From the NCBI GenBank assembly GCA_028278625.1, contig JANQDY010000258.1:43356-107355 (forward strand): a stretch of DNA of 64,000 bases, given 5' to 3'. A model generated the notes under the pieces. That model was not told the DNA's origin and searched no databases. It saw nothing but the letters and a program-made list of their open reading frames with translations. The number at the start of each line of letters is the position of its first letter. Position 1 is the stretch's first letter. This document shows, one piece after another, positions 10,204 to 18,469 of the stretch. Source of the DNA: Thermodesulfobacteriota bacterium. GTDB taxonomy: Bacteria > Desulfobacterota > DSM-4660 > Desulfatiglandales > Desulfatiglandaceae. The position numbers were made by a program, and so were the translations under genes.

Positions 10204-10224
10204 TGAAAGCGCAAGACGCTTTCA
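10204..10224 (+). promoter_or_regulatory. Stem-loop in the V-ATPase 5' leader
   Basis: TGAAAGCG (10204-10211) pairs perfectly with CGCTTTCA (10217-10224) around a CAAGA loop. It lies just downstream of the predicted transcription start and about 40 bases before the first ATPase gene, followed by ATTTTGAAAC. It is too weak in T content to be called a terminator. It could stabilise the mRNA or be a weak attenuator. Confidence 0.4.
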
Positions 10225-10265
10225 TTTTGAAACCCGTTTATGCTGATTCAGGAGAGGCAAAACCG

Positions 10266-11588
10266 ATGTTCCCGGAACTCACCCGTCATACGCGCATACT
10301 GGAGATTGTGGGCGATACCATCCGCGTGAAGGCAAAAGGGGCCGCATTCGGCGACCTGGCCATTGTCGAAAACGTGGACGGCGAAACCAGTCAGGCCAAG
10401 GTGGTTGCCCTGGATCGTGACATCGTCAGCCTGCAGGTATTTGCAGGTGGAAAAGGGCTTTCCACTGAAGCGGTGGTCAGGTTCTTAGGACATCCCCCCT
10501 ACGTGATCTATTCCGAGAATATACTGGGGCGCATTTTCAAAGGGAGCGGAGAACCCCTTGACGATGGTCCGGATCTCGCCTCCGATGCGAGAATTGAGAT
10601 GGGGGGACCCACGGTGAATCCCATGATGCGGGTGGTGCCGGACAAAATGATTCAGACGGAAGTGCCCATGATCGATCTGTTCAACTGCCTGGTGGAAAGC
10701 CAGAAAATACCCATCTTCTCGGTGGCGGGGGAACCCTTCAACGATCTTTTGGCACGGATCGGCTTTCAGGCGGATGCGGATATTCTGGTGTTCGGGGGCT
10801 TGGGACTCATCTTTGACGATTATCATTTTTTCAAGACCGCCTTTGAATCCCACGGCGTCTTTCACCGAACGGTGATGTACGTGAATCTGGCATCGGACCC
10901 CATTGTGGAGCGTCTCTCAATTCCGGATATGGCCCTGGCCGTTGCGGAAAAGTTCGCCGTTGAGGAAGGGAAGCGGGTCTTGGTCTTAATGACCGATATG
11001 ACCGCCTATGCCGATGCCATGAAGGAAATCGGCATTTCCCTCGAACGCATTCCGGCGGCCCGGGGGTACATGGGGGATTTGTATACCCAGCTGGCCATGC
11101 GCTACGAAAAGGCCTGTGATTTCAAGGGGGCCGGCTCGGTGACCATTTTGACTGTGACCACCATGCCGGGCGGCGACGTGACCCATCCGGTGCCGGACAA
11201 TACCGGCTATATCACCGAAGGGCAGTTCTATCTGCACGACGGCTATATCGACCCTTTTGGTTCCCTTTCACGGTTGAAGCAGAAGGTGATTGGAAAGTCG
11301 ACCCGTGAGGACCACGGCCAGATCATGAACACCATGATCCGTTTTTACGCAGAAGCCCAGGAAGCGCAAAAGAAACAGGCCATGGCATTCGAACTCTCTT
11401 CATACGATGAAAAGCTCATTAAATTCGGCAGATTGTTCCGGGAGCGGTTTATGGACATACGCGTTTCAATGCCGGTGGCGGATGCGCTGGATCGTTGTTG
11501 GGAAACCCTTTCGGAGTGTTTTGAGCAGGGAGAGCTTCTCATGAAACAGGAGCTTGTTGACAGGTATTTTCCCAAGAAAACCGATTAA
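10266..11588 (+). CDS. ntpB: V/A-type ATP synthase subunit B (non-catalytic)
   Basis: Regulatory, non-catalytic subunit of the A3B3 head of a V/A-type rotary ATPase. The 440-residue protein shows the family segments GRIFKGSGEPLDDGPD, NPMMRVVPDKMIQTEVPMIDLFNCLVESQKIPIFSVAGEPFNDL, MTDMTAYADAMKEI and RGYMGDLYTQLAMRYE. The P-loop position reads SVAGEPFND instead of GxxGxGKT, as expected for B. The ATG at 10266 has AGGAG about 10 bases upstream; a TTG at 10227 is less likely. It is the first gene of the operon, whereas in related operons it normally follows subunit A. Confidence 0.95.
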   Translation: MFPELTRHTRILEIVGDTIRVKAKGAAFGDLAIVENVDGETSQAKVVALDRDIVSLQVFAGGKGLSTEAVVRFLGHPPYVIYSENILGRIFKGSGEPLDDGPDLASDARIEMGGPTVNPMMRVVPDKMIQTEVPMIDLFNCLVESQKIPIFSVAGEPFNDLLARIGFQADADILVFGGLGLIFDDYHFFKTAFESHGVFHRTVMYVNLASDPIVERLSIPDMALAVAEKFAVEEGKRVLVLMTDMTAYADAMKEIGISLERIPAARGYMGDLYTQLAMRYEKACDFKGAGSVTILTVTTMPGGDVTHPVPDNTGYITEGQFYLHDGYIDPFGSLSRLKQKVIGKSTREDHGQIMNTMIRFYAEAQEAQKKQAMAFELSSYDEKLIKFGRLFRERFMDIRVSMPVADALDRCWETLSECFEQGELLMKQELVDRYFPKKTD

Positions 11589-11590
11589 TT

Positions 11591-12214
11591 ATGGCCAAAA
11601 TGATTTTGAGCAAGCAGGGGCTTCAGAAGCAGCGCGAAAACATGCGGCTTTATGAACGGGTTCTGCCGTCCCTTGAACTCAAACGGATGCAATTGATGGG
11701 GGAATTAAAAAGGGCCGAGCAACAGTTGGCGGCATTTAGTAGGGATGCGGAAAAGTTCGGCCAAACCGTTTCCGAACAAATACCGATGCTGGCCGACAGT
11801 GAGACGGATTTGAGCGGCCTGGTTGAAATCACATCCGTCCATATTGACGAGGAGAACGTGGTGGGCGTTAAACTTCCCTTGTTAGGTGATGTTAAATTCC
11901 GTGTAGCCTCCTATTCACCCCTGGCCATACCCCACTGGACGGATCTGTTGACCGAGAAAATCAAGGAGATGGTGTACCGGAGAATCACGGTCCAGGTGGC
12001 GGCAAGACGCGTTCACCTCCTTGAGCGGGCGGTCAGGAAGATTACCCAGCGAACCAATCTCTTTGAAAAGATTCTCATTCCCGAGGCCAAGGAAAATATT
12101 CGAAAGATTCGGATTTATCTGGCGGATGCGGATCGGGCCGCAGTCATACGGAGTAAGATCACCAAAGGGATTCGGAAAAAACAGGCCCTGGCTTTAGAAG
12201 GATCGCCAAAGTGA
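11591..12214 (+). CDS. ntpD: V/A-type ATP synthase subunit D (central shaft)
   Basis: Subunit D is the coiled-coil rotor shaft that couples head and membrane ring. The 207-residue protein is mostly helical with N- and C-terminal coiled coils: LERKMQLMGELKRAEQQL-type heptads near residues 25-50, and RRVHLLERAVRKITQRTNLFEKILIPEAKENIRKIRIYL near residues 140-180, the family signature. It starts 2 bases after subunit B, and its stop overlaps the GTG start of subunit I by 4 bases. Confidence 0.93.
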   Translation: MAKMILSKQGLQKQRENMRLYERVLPSLELKRMQLMGELKRAEQQLAAFSRDAEKFGQTVSEQIPMLADSETDLSGLVEITSVHIDEENVVGVKLPLLGDVKFRVASYSPLAIPHWTDLLTEKIKEMVYRRITVQVAARRVHLLERAVRKITQRTNLFEKILIPEAKENIRKIRIYLADADRAAVIRSKITKGIRKKQALALEGSPK

Positions 12215-13995
12215 CCATCGTTGCCCTTCAGAAAGTGACGTTCTACGGCCATGTGGATGACCGCAAAAAGGTGCTGGCCGATCTTCAGGGGCTGGGGTGC
12301 CTTCATTTGATCGACCTGGGCGCTGGAAGTGAATCGCCGGGATCTTCAGGCGCCTCTTCGAGGGCAAGAGAGGCCCTGCGATTCCTGAAAGATTGTCCCA
12401 GCAAACGCCGGCAGGTGACCAGGGCCGATAAATTTGATGCAGCGGCCATTGAAGCCCGGGCCTTGGGTATCAAAGACCGTATGGTTGAATTGGAACATGA
12501 GCGGGATTTTCTGCTGGGCCGAATGGAGAACCTTTCCATTTGGGGGGCCTTTGATTTTCCGTCCCCGGATGATTTAGACGGCTGGAGATTCTGGTTTTAC
12601 GTCGTTCCCCATAAGGACATGGCAAAGATTCAGGCATCGGAACACGTTTGGCAGCAGGTCTTTTCGGACAACCGGTTCTCTTATGTGGTGGTGATCGCAA
12701 AAGATGAGCCTGAAGAGATGCCCGTCGAAAGGGTGCGTACCGGCAACCGAACGCTTACGCAGTTGGAAATGCGCCTTGAGGAAGTGGAATTAGCCCTGGA
12801 GGATCTGTTCGCCGAAAGGGCGGGGCTCACGCGCTGGGTCAACCTTTTTGCACGGAATATCGAGCGGCTTGAAGATCAGGCGGCGGTTCTGGATGCGGTC
12901 AAAAGAACCTATGCGGAGGATGCGGTTTTTGCCCTTCAGGCGTGGGCGCCCGAGGAGTGTATTGAAGAATTGAGGGCCTATGGGTCAGCCCATCAACTGG
13001 TTTTTGAGACAAGACTCCCCGAGACCCATGAAACACCGCCCACCCTGATGAGGAATCCAAAAGGGGTGGCCGGGGGGCAGGATCTGGTCTCTTTCTATAC
13101 CACTCCCCATTACTGGTTGTGGGATCCGTCGACCATCGTGTTTTTCTCTTTTTCCGTGTTCTTTGCCATGATCTTCGCGGATGCCGGTTATGCGGCGCTT
13201 CTGGGTCTTGTGGTCCTCGGGTTCTGGAAGAGGATGGGCCGCACAAACACGGGCCGACGGCTCAGGCTTTTGCTCGCCACCATGGTGGGAGCGGGAATCC
13301 TTTACGGCGTCCTGGTAGGGAGTTACTTCGGGGTCTCCCCTTCTGAGGGAAGCCTCATTGCCCGTATGCAATTCATCCACATGATGGATTTTGATTTCAT
13401 GATGCAGCTCTCAATCCTGCTGGGTGTTTTCCATCTCATGCTCGCCAACGGGGTGACTGCCTGGAATTTCCGGAATTCCATCAAAGGGGTGAAACCTCTG
13501 GCCTGGATGTTTGTTTTTGCCGGCGGCACCCTCATCTGGCAGGGGATGATCCGGGGACTGGACCCGCTTATTGTGCCGGGCATGGCAATTTTGGGGCTCG
13601 GACTCATGGGAGTGCTCCTTTTCAGCGCCACGGAGGGGTCTTTTCCAAAGCGACTGCTCAAAGGTCTTTCAGGACTCACCGGATTGTCCAGCGCTTTCAG
13701 CGATGCCTTAAGCTACTTAAGGCTTTTTGCACTGGGTTTGGCCAGCGCCTCCCTGGCCGGAACCTTCAACGCCATGGCAGGCCAGGTCAAGGAGACGCTC
13801 CCCGGCATCGGCATTTTTTTTGCGTTGTTAATCGCATTGTTGGGACATACGCTGAACTTTGTTCTGGCGGTGGCCAGCGGGTTCATTCACGGGTTGCGCC
13901 TCAATTTCATTGAGTTTTTCAGATGGAGCATCACCGAAGAGGGTCATCCCTTCAGGGCGTTTGCCAGAAAGGAGAAGAAACTGTGGAAAATTTAG
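12211..13995 (+). CDS. ntpI: V/A-type ATP synthase subunit I (a-type membrane stator)
   Basis: The stator subunit that forms the ion half-channels against the rotor ring. The 594-residue protein has a soluble N-terminal half (to about residue 300, with coiled coil around 180-230) and a C-terminal half with about seven membrane spans. The late segment LSYLRLFALGLASASLAGTFN holds the arginine expected to face the ring carboxylate, and is followed by LIALLGHTLNFVLAVASGFIHGLRLNFIEFF. It starts with GTG, overlapping subunit D by 4 bases, and overlaps subunit K by 13 bases. Confidence 0.94.
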   Translation: MTIVALQKVTFYGHVDDRKKVLADLQGLGCLHLIDLGAGSESPGSSGASSRAREALRFLKDCPSKRRQVTRADKFDAAAIEARALGIKDRMVELEHERDFLLGRMENLSIWGAFDFPSPDDLDGWRFWFYVVPHKDMAKIQASEHVWQQVFSDNRFSYVVVIAKDEPEEMPVERVRTGNRTLTQLEMRLEEVELALEDLFAERAGLTRWVNLFARNIERLEDQAAVLDAVKRTYAEDAVFALQAWAPEECIEELRAYGSAHQLVFETRLPETHETPPTLMRNPKGVAGGQDLVSFYTTPHYWLWDPSTIVFFSFSVFFAMIFADAGYAALLGLVVLGFWKRMGRTNTGRRLRLLLATMVGAGILYGVLVGSYFGVSPSEGSLIARMQFIHMMDFDFMMQLSILLGVFHLMLANGVTAWNFRNSIKGVKPLAWMFVFAGGTLIWQGMIRGLDPLIVPGMAILGLGLMGVLLFSATEGSFPKRLLKGLSGLTGLSSAFSDALSYLRLFALGLASASLAGTFNAMAGQVKETLPGIGIFFALLIALLGHTLNFVLAVASGFIHGLRLNFIEFFRWSITEEGHPFRAFARKEKKLWKI

Positions 13996-14432
13996 TGTTG
14001 GCCTTGGGGTGGCTGGGTGTATTTTCCCCTCTGGCCCTTGGCGCCGTGGGCAGCATGATCGGCTGTTCAAGGGCCGGGCAGGCGGCCATCGGCGCCATGC
14101 TCGAAATCGAAAGCGGTTACGGTCGTTTCATCGGGGTCTCCGCCATGCCCAGTTCCCAGGTCATTTACGGCGTGGTGGTGACGCTCACCTTCGGCGGCGC
14201 CATGAATCAGGAGACAGCCGCGGGTATCTTCGGTATTGGCGTTCCGGCCGGGGTGGCTTTAATGGTAAGCGCGGTTTACCAGGGATATGCCTGCGCCTCA
14301 TCCATCAGTGTCGCCAAAAGCAAGCCGGAGGTATTCGGTGTTTCCCTAGCGCCCGCGGCGGTGGTGGAAGGGTTCGCCGTTTTCGCGTTTGTGTTTGCAT
14401 TGGTACTCTTGGGAACGGTTACAGCGGGTTAG
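13983..14432 (+). CDS. ntpK: V/A-type ATP synthase subunit K (c-ring, two hairpins)
   Basis: The rotor-ring proteolipid, 149 residues with four membrane spans, the duplicated-hairpin type. The ion site can be read by comparison with Enterococcus hirae NtpK: PSSQVIYG (S58, Q59; equivalents of T64 and Q65), VYQGYACA (Q100; Q110) and AAVVEGFAVF (E129; E139). The 29-residue distance between Q100 and E129 equals that between Q110 and E139. That set binds Na+ in the Enterococcus enzyme, so Na+ coupling is likely but inferred. I chose GTG at 13983, with AAAGGAG 8 bases upstream; an ATG at 13923 lies deep inside subunit I. Confidence 0.93.
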   Translation: MENLVLALGWLGVFSPLALGAVGSMIGCSRAGQAAIGAMLEIESGYGRFIGVSAMPSSQVIYGVVVTLTFGGAMNQETAAGIFGIGVPAGVALMVSAVYQGYACASSISVAKSKPEVFGVSLAPAAVVEGFAVFAFVFALVLLGTVTAG

Positions 14433-14447
14433 GGAGGCATTAGAAAA

Positions 14448-15125
14448 ATGAATGATCAGATGCAGGTTTCCTCGGGCGTTCAGGAGCTGATCACGCGGCT
14501 GCGGGACGACGGCGTCAAGGCCGGAAAGGAAAAAGCGGAGGAGATCCTTCAGGGGGCCCGGGCGGAAGCGGCCAAAATTGTGGCAGATGCGGAAGCAAAG
14601 GCCGACGAAATGCTATTAAGGGCACAGGTCCAGATCGAAAGGGATAAGAATGCCTGCATGGGGTCTCTTCGGACTGCCATTCGGGACACGGAGCTCAAGA
14701 TGGAAGCCGAATTGAAGGCGGACTTCGCGGCCCACGTTCAAAGGCTGGTTTCCATTGAGATGGGTGATCGGGAGTTCATCAAGCAGTGCATTCTGGCCGT
14801 CGCGGGCATGGCCACGGGACATATGGTCTGCGAGGGTCAGCCCGTTGAAGTGCTGTTGCCCAAAGACCTGTTTGAAACGGACGAATTCGGTTCCCGCTTG
14901 ACCCCTGAAGGGAAGGAAAGGATGCATCATCTGGTGCTGGGGATATCGGCGGATATGCTTCGCGAGGGGGTTGAATTGAAACCGTCCCGAAACATAAAAC
15001 ATGGCATCCGTGTTCGATTGAAGGGCGAAGATCTGGAAATCGATTTGTCGGATCAGGCCATCGGCGAATTGCTCCTTGAAAACCTGCTCCCCCGCTACCA
15101 GGCCATTGTGCGGGGAGAAGAGTAG
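14448..15125 (+). CDS. ntpE: V/A-type ATP synthase subunit E (peripheral stalk)
   Basis: A 225-residue peripheral-stalk protein. The first half is a long alanine- and glutamate-rich helix (KAGKEKAEEILQGARAEAAKIVADAEAKADEMLL), typical of subunit E coiled coils, and the second half is the globular part that contacts the head (KHGIRVRLKGEDLEIDLSDQAIGELLLENLLPRYQ). It starts 15 bases after subunit K. No separate partner stalk subunit (G/H type) is encoded in the operon. Confidence 0.88.
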   Translation: MNDQMQVSSGVQELITRLRDDGVKAGKEKAEEILQGARAEAAKIVADAEAKADEMLLRAQVQIERDKNACMGSLRTAIRDTELKMEAELKADFAAHVQRLVSIEMGDREFIKQCILAVAGMATGHMVCEGQPVEVLLPKDLFETDEFGSRLTPEGKERMHHLVLGISADMLREGVELKPSRNIKHGIRVRLKGEDLEIDLSDQAIGELLLENLLPRYQAIVRGEE

Positions 15126-15174
15126 CGCAATTGCGCATTGGGGAGCGTAAAATAGGGAATTTGGATTCCAGACA

Positions 15175-15855
15175 GTGAAAAATCAACCTTATTACACACT
15201 GCTGGCCGGTTTGCCGTTCCTGCCGCGATTTGATCGCGCCGAACGTTTGCCCATCAGCCGGGAACGCCTGGAGCAGCGCATGCGCATGCTGCATGCCGGC
15301 GATTTCAAGATCCTTCAGCGAGCCGCCGCTTTTCTGACCTGGCAAAAAGAAGCTCAGCGGCTGACCGACGAGGCCATGGTGCACCGATATGAACAAATGG
15401 TGATCTCCACTTCAGACCGGGCCCTGATAAACCTCTTTGATTTTGCGCTGGATCAGCGAACCATTATGGCGGCCCTGAGACGAAGGCATCGGGGCCTTGG
15501 GGCCCCTTCCGGCGGCAGCCCCTGGGGGGTGGGACAATACGTGCGGTTTATTGAAGAGCACTGGGAGTCGCCCCACTTCGGGCTGGCCCGGGTCTATCCG
15601 TGGATTAAGAAGGCGAAAGAGCATCTTCTAAAGGAAGAAGTGATTAAACTGGACCGGCTTCTAAAGAACTTTCTCTGGGACCATCTGGATCGATCGGTCC
15701 CGGCCTATGATTTCGGTTTTCGGGCGGTTATGGCATACCGAATGAAATGGGATATGGTTGAGCAGTGGCTGACCCACAATAGAGGAAAGGCCGGGATGCG
15801 ATTCAATGAACTGGTAAAGGAGACAATCCATGGTCAACCCAAGCTTTTCCATTAA
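15175..15855 (+). CDS. DUF2764 family V-ATPase operon protein
   Basis: A 226-residue protein of the DUF2764 family, found between subunits E and A in the V-ATPase operons of chlamydiae, spirochaetes and Bacteroidetes. The N-terminal YYTLLAGLPFLPRF motif is the family hallmark. It may replace the missing C/d-type subunit that joins shaft to ring, but this is inference from position. It starts with GTG at 15175, 49 bases after subunit E, and its end overlaps subunit A by 26 bases. Confidence 0.82.
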   Translation: MKNQPYYTLLAGLPFLPRFDRAERLPISRERLEQRMRMLHAGDFKILQRAAAFLTWQKEAQRLTDEAMVHRYEQMVISTSDRALINLFDFALDQRTIMAALRRRHRGLGAPSGGSPWGVGQYVRFIEEHWESPHFGLARVYPWIKKAKEHLLKEEVIKLDRLLKNFLWDHLDRSVPAYDFGFRAVMAYRMKWDMVEQWLTHNRGKAGMRFNELVKETIHGQPKLFH

Positions 15856-17659
15856 CCCTCCCAGGAGATCGGAACCTTCCGGGCCAGGGGATGTGCGCGT
15901 TCTTTCGGTCAGAGAAAGCTTCGTGACCATTGATACCGGCGGGGCGGCCATCCGTAAAAATGAAGTCGGCTTCATCCTGGTGGGTGAAGAACGCCTCATG
16001 GGAGAGGTGCTGAGGATTCAAGGGAATGCCGCGGATATGCAGGTGTTTGAGGACACCCGGGGGGTTCATGTGGGGGACCGGGTGGAAATGAGCGGGGAAA
16101 TGCTCTCCGTGGCCCTGGGTCCCGGTCTTCTGGGGCAGGTGTTCGACGGTCTGGAAAAACCCCTTTCGGTGCTGGCTGGGAATTACGGTTTTTTTCTGCC
16201 CAGGGGCGTCGATATTTTTCCCCTGGACCTCAAAAAGAAATGGGCGTTTACGCCGAGCGTCTCAAGGGGAGATTCCCTTTCAGCGGGTCAGAGCATCGGG
16301 ACCGTTCAGGAAGGGTTGTTTGCTCACAAGATCATGATACCTTTCAATGAGCCCGACGAGGTCGTCGTCACCTGGATCAAGCAAGGCAGCTTCACCGTGG
16401 ATACGCCCGTGGCCCGCATAAAGACCGCCAATGGAGAGGAGCGAGATGTACCCCTGTTCCAGAAATGGCCCGTTCGAAGACCGATTCCTGAAGTCCTGCT
16501 CCGGAACCGCGGATCAGAGCGGCTGTATCCCAAAGAACCCATGACCACCACCACCCGGATTATCGATACCTTCTTTCCCATCGCACAGGGCGGGACCGCC
16601 TGCATACCCGGTCCTTTCGGTGCGGGAAAGACCGTACTGCAGAGCCTCATTTCCAGGTACTCCACGGCGGATATCGTGATTGTGACCGCCTGCGGTGAAC
16701 GGGCCGGCGAAGTGGTGGAAACCATCAGAGAGTTTCCGGAAACAAAGGATCCCAAAACAGGCGGCTCGTTGATGGACCGAACCATCATCGTCTGCAATAC
16801 CTCATCCATGCCCGTGGCGGCCCGGGAATCGTCCATCTATACGGGGGTGACACTTGGGGAATATTATCGGCAGATGGGATATCATGTGCTGGTGATCGCC
16901 GATTCCACCTCCCGCTGGGCACAGGCCATGCGCGAAACGTCCGGCCGAATGGAGGAAATCCCCGGGGAGGAAGCGTATCCGGCATATCTGGATTCCTCCA
17001 TCAAGAATATCTACGAGCGGGCAGGCGTGCTCAGGTGCGCGGATGATGCGGTGGGCAGCCTCACCATGATCGGTACGGTTTCCCCGGCGGGGGGGAATTT
17101 TGAGGAACCGGTGACCCAGGCGACCCTGGCCACTGTTAAGACGTTTCTGGGCCTTTCCTATGATCGTGCCTATAAACGCTTTTATCCTGCCATTGATCCT
17201 CTCATATCCTGGTCCCGCTATCTGGATCAACTAAAGGGATGGTTTAGCCAGCATCTGCATGATTCCTGGGTGGCGGACGTCAAGAAGATGCATGAACTGC
17301 TGGTGGAGGGGGACGGCATTTACCAGATGATGCAGGTGACCGGCGAAGAGGGGATCAGTCTCGAGGATTTTGTGAAATGGCAGAAAGCAACTCTGGTTGA
17401 TATGGTGTATCTCCAGCAGGATGCCTTTGATGAGGTGGATGCTTCCATGCCTTTGAATCGGCAGCTCGAGAGCTTCAGGCTGGTGAAAAGGTTGACGGAT
17501 CAAACGTATACCTTTGACGACAAGGAAAGTGCAAGGCAGATGTTTACAAAGATCACGAGCCTTTTCAAAAACCTCAACTACAGCCCGGAAGCATCCCCAG
17601 AGTACGAACGTTATTCCCGGGAAATTGAAGCGACGGCAGCGCCGTTTCAAAGGGACTGA
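15830..17659 (+). CDS. ntpA: V/A-type ATP synthase subunit A (catalytic)
   Basis: Catalytic nucleotide-binding subunit of the rotary head. The 609-residue protein has the N-terminal barrel, the non-homologous insertion (about residues 115-190) specific to A subunits, the Walker A motif GPFGAGKT (about residue 263) and Walker B VLVIADSTSRWAQAMRE. ERAGEVVE carries the catalytic glutamate. The start ATG has AAAGGAG upstream inside the DUF2764 gene and overlaps it by 26 bases. Here A is the last gene of the operon. It ends 8 bases before the convergent MucR-like gene. Confidence 0.96.
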   Translation: MVNPSFSINPPRRSEPSGPGDVRVLSVRESFVTIDTGGAAIRKNEVGFILVGEERLMGEVLRIQGNAADMQVFEDTRGVHVGDRVEMSGEMLSVALGPGLLGQVFDGLEKPLSVLAGNYGFFLPRGVDIFPLDLKKKWAFTPSVSRGDSLSAGQSIGTVQEGLFAHKIMIPFNEPDEVVVTWIKQGSFTVDTPVARIKTANGEERDVPLFQKWPVRRPIPEVLLRNRGSERLYPKEPMTTTTRIIDTFFPIAQGGTACIPGPFGAGKTVLQSLISRYSTADIVIVTACGERAGEVVETIREFPETKDPKTGGSLMDRTIIVCNTSSMPVAARESSIYTGVTLGEYYRQMGYHVLVIADSTSRWAQAMRETSGRMEEIPGEEAYPAYLDSSIKNIYERAGVLRCADDAVGSLTMIGTVSPAGGNFEEPVTQATLATVKTFLGLSYDRAYKRFYPAIDPLISWSRYLDQLKGWFSQHLHDSWVADVKKMHELLVEGDGIYQMMQVTGEEGISLEDFVKWQKATLVDMVYLQQDAFDEVDASMPLNRQLESFRLVKRLTDQTYTFDDKESARQMFTKITSLFKNLNYSPEASPEYERYSREIEATAAPFQRD

Positions 17660-17667
17660 TGTGGGGC

Positions 17668-18108
17668 TCAGGCTTTCTTGCCCTTGGCCCTGGCCTGTTT
17701 TTTCGCCTGGAGTTTTTCGCCCAGCTTGTGTTTTTTGGCGGTTGCCCTCCGTTTGGCGGACAAAGATCTGGCCGCAAGGGATTGACGGGATGAAAAACCG
17801 TATTTCTTACGGTATTCCTTTGAATCCATGTTGTGCTCTTTTTGGAGGTGTTTGCTGGTCAGGATCTTGAATTCTCTGCCGCATTCAAGACATATGACCT
17901 TGTTCTTGAGAATCGATTTTTTTGGATCCATGGGCGGTTCAGTCGGTTCCTCACTGACAGGCACCTCTCCATCTTCAATGTTCTTTAAACGCTTCAGTGT
18001 TTCAAAGGTTTTTGTTAAATAAGTTTCCATGTCTTCCGCTGACATTGTTGAATGAGATGCCTGGGCAGTTGCCATTTCTACAACCATTTCCGTTAGGGTC
18101 TTAGCCAT
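17668..18108 (-). CDS. MucR/Ros family zinc-finger transcriptional regulator
   Basis: A 146-residue DNA-binding protein of the MucR/Ros family, which generally binds AT-rich sites with T-A steps and often represses its own gene. The domain runs from VICLECGREFKILTSKHLQKEH (C-x2-C, H-x4-H zinc ligands, about residue 72) through MDSKEYRKKYGF. The C-terminus is a Lys/Arg/Ala-rich tail, unusual in the classical proteins. The ATG at 18108 has a strong AGGAGGAG site (complement of 18113-18120); a longer frame from 18165 is less likely. Its upstream gap is notably AT-rich. Confidence 0.88.
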   Translation of the reverse strand: MAKTLTEMVVEMATAQASHSTMSAEDMETYLTKTFETLKRLKNIEDGEVPVSEEPTEPPMDPKKSILKNKVICLECGREFKILTSKHLQKEHNMDSKEYRKKYGFSSRQSLAARSLSAKRRATAKKHKLGEKLQAKKQARAKGKKA

Positions 18109-18469
18109 TTTTCTCCTCCTTGGTTCAAATGATGAAAGGTCCAACAAATAATTCCTGTAAATCAATGAATCATCAAAAATACGTTATTCACTCTCATAAA
18201 TATGATTGGTACATGAACAGAATTATGCTCCGTGGATCTCTTGTCCGGAAAAAACCTATTGACAAGGAGTGTCACTTTTTTGATATGGTCATAGTACCAA
18301 TAAAAATAGAATCTAAGAATTCAGAACATATGTCAATACTTTTTTTAACTTGGAATGTCTAAAACGGTGAAATTGATAGCGAGTCCTTTTGGTAGCATTG
18401 TATTTTACTTCGGATGCTTTGTAGACTGATGTTTCTCGGTAATTGAGAACGCCTAATGGAGGAGATAAA
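18109..18469. other. AT-rich intergenic region between divergent genes
   Basis: This 361-base gap separates the MucR-like gene from the esterase gene and is clearly more AT-rich than its surroundings. It holds a consensus -35 box TTGACA on the + strand (18259-18264) with only a poor -10 match 17 to 19 bases on. Two inverted 8-base copies, ATTGGTAC (18205-18212) and GTACCAAT (18294-18301), flank that box. A reading frame of 80 codons here (18120-18362, +) has no ribosome-binding site or recognisable product and is not called. The base composition fits MucR-type binding sites, but that is inference. Confidence 0.4.

Noticed and set aside
18120..18362. 80-codon + strand frame in the AT-rich gap
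   Set aside because: No ribosome-binding site and no recognisable product; it lies in low-complexity AT-rich DNA.
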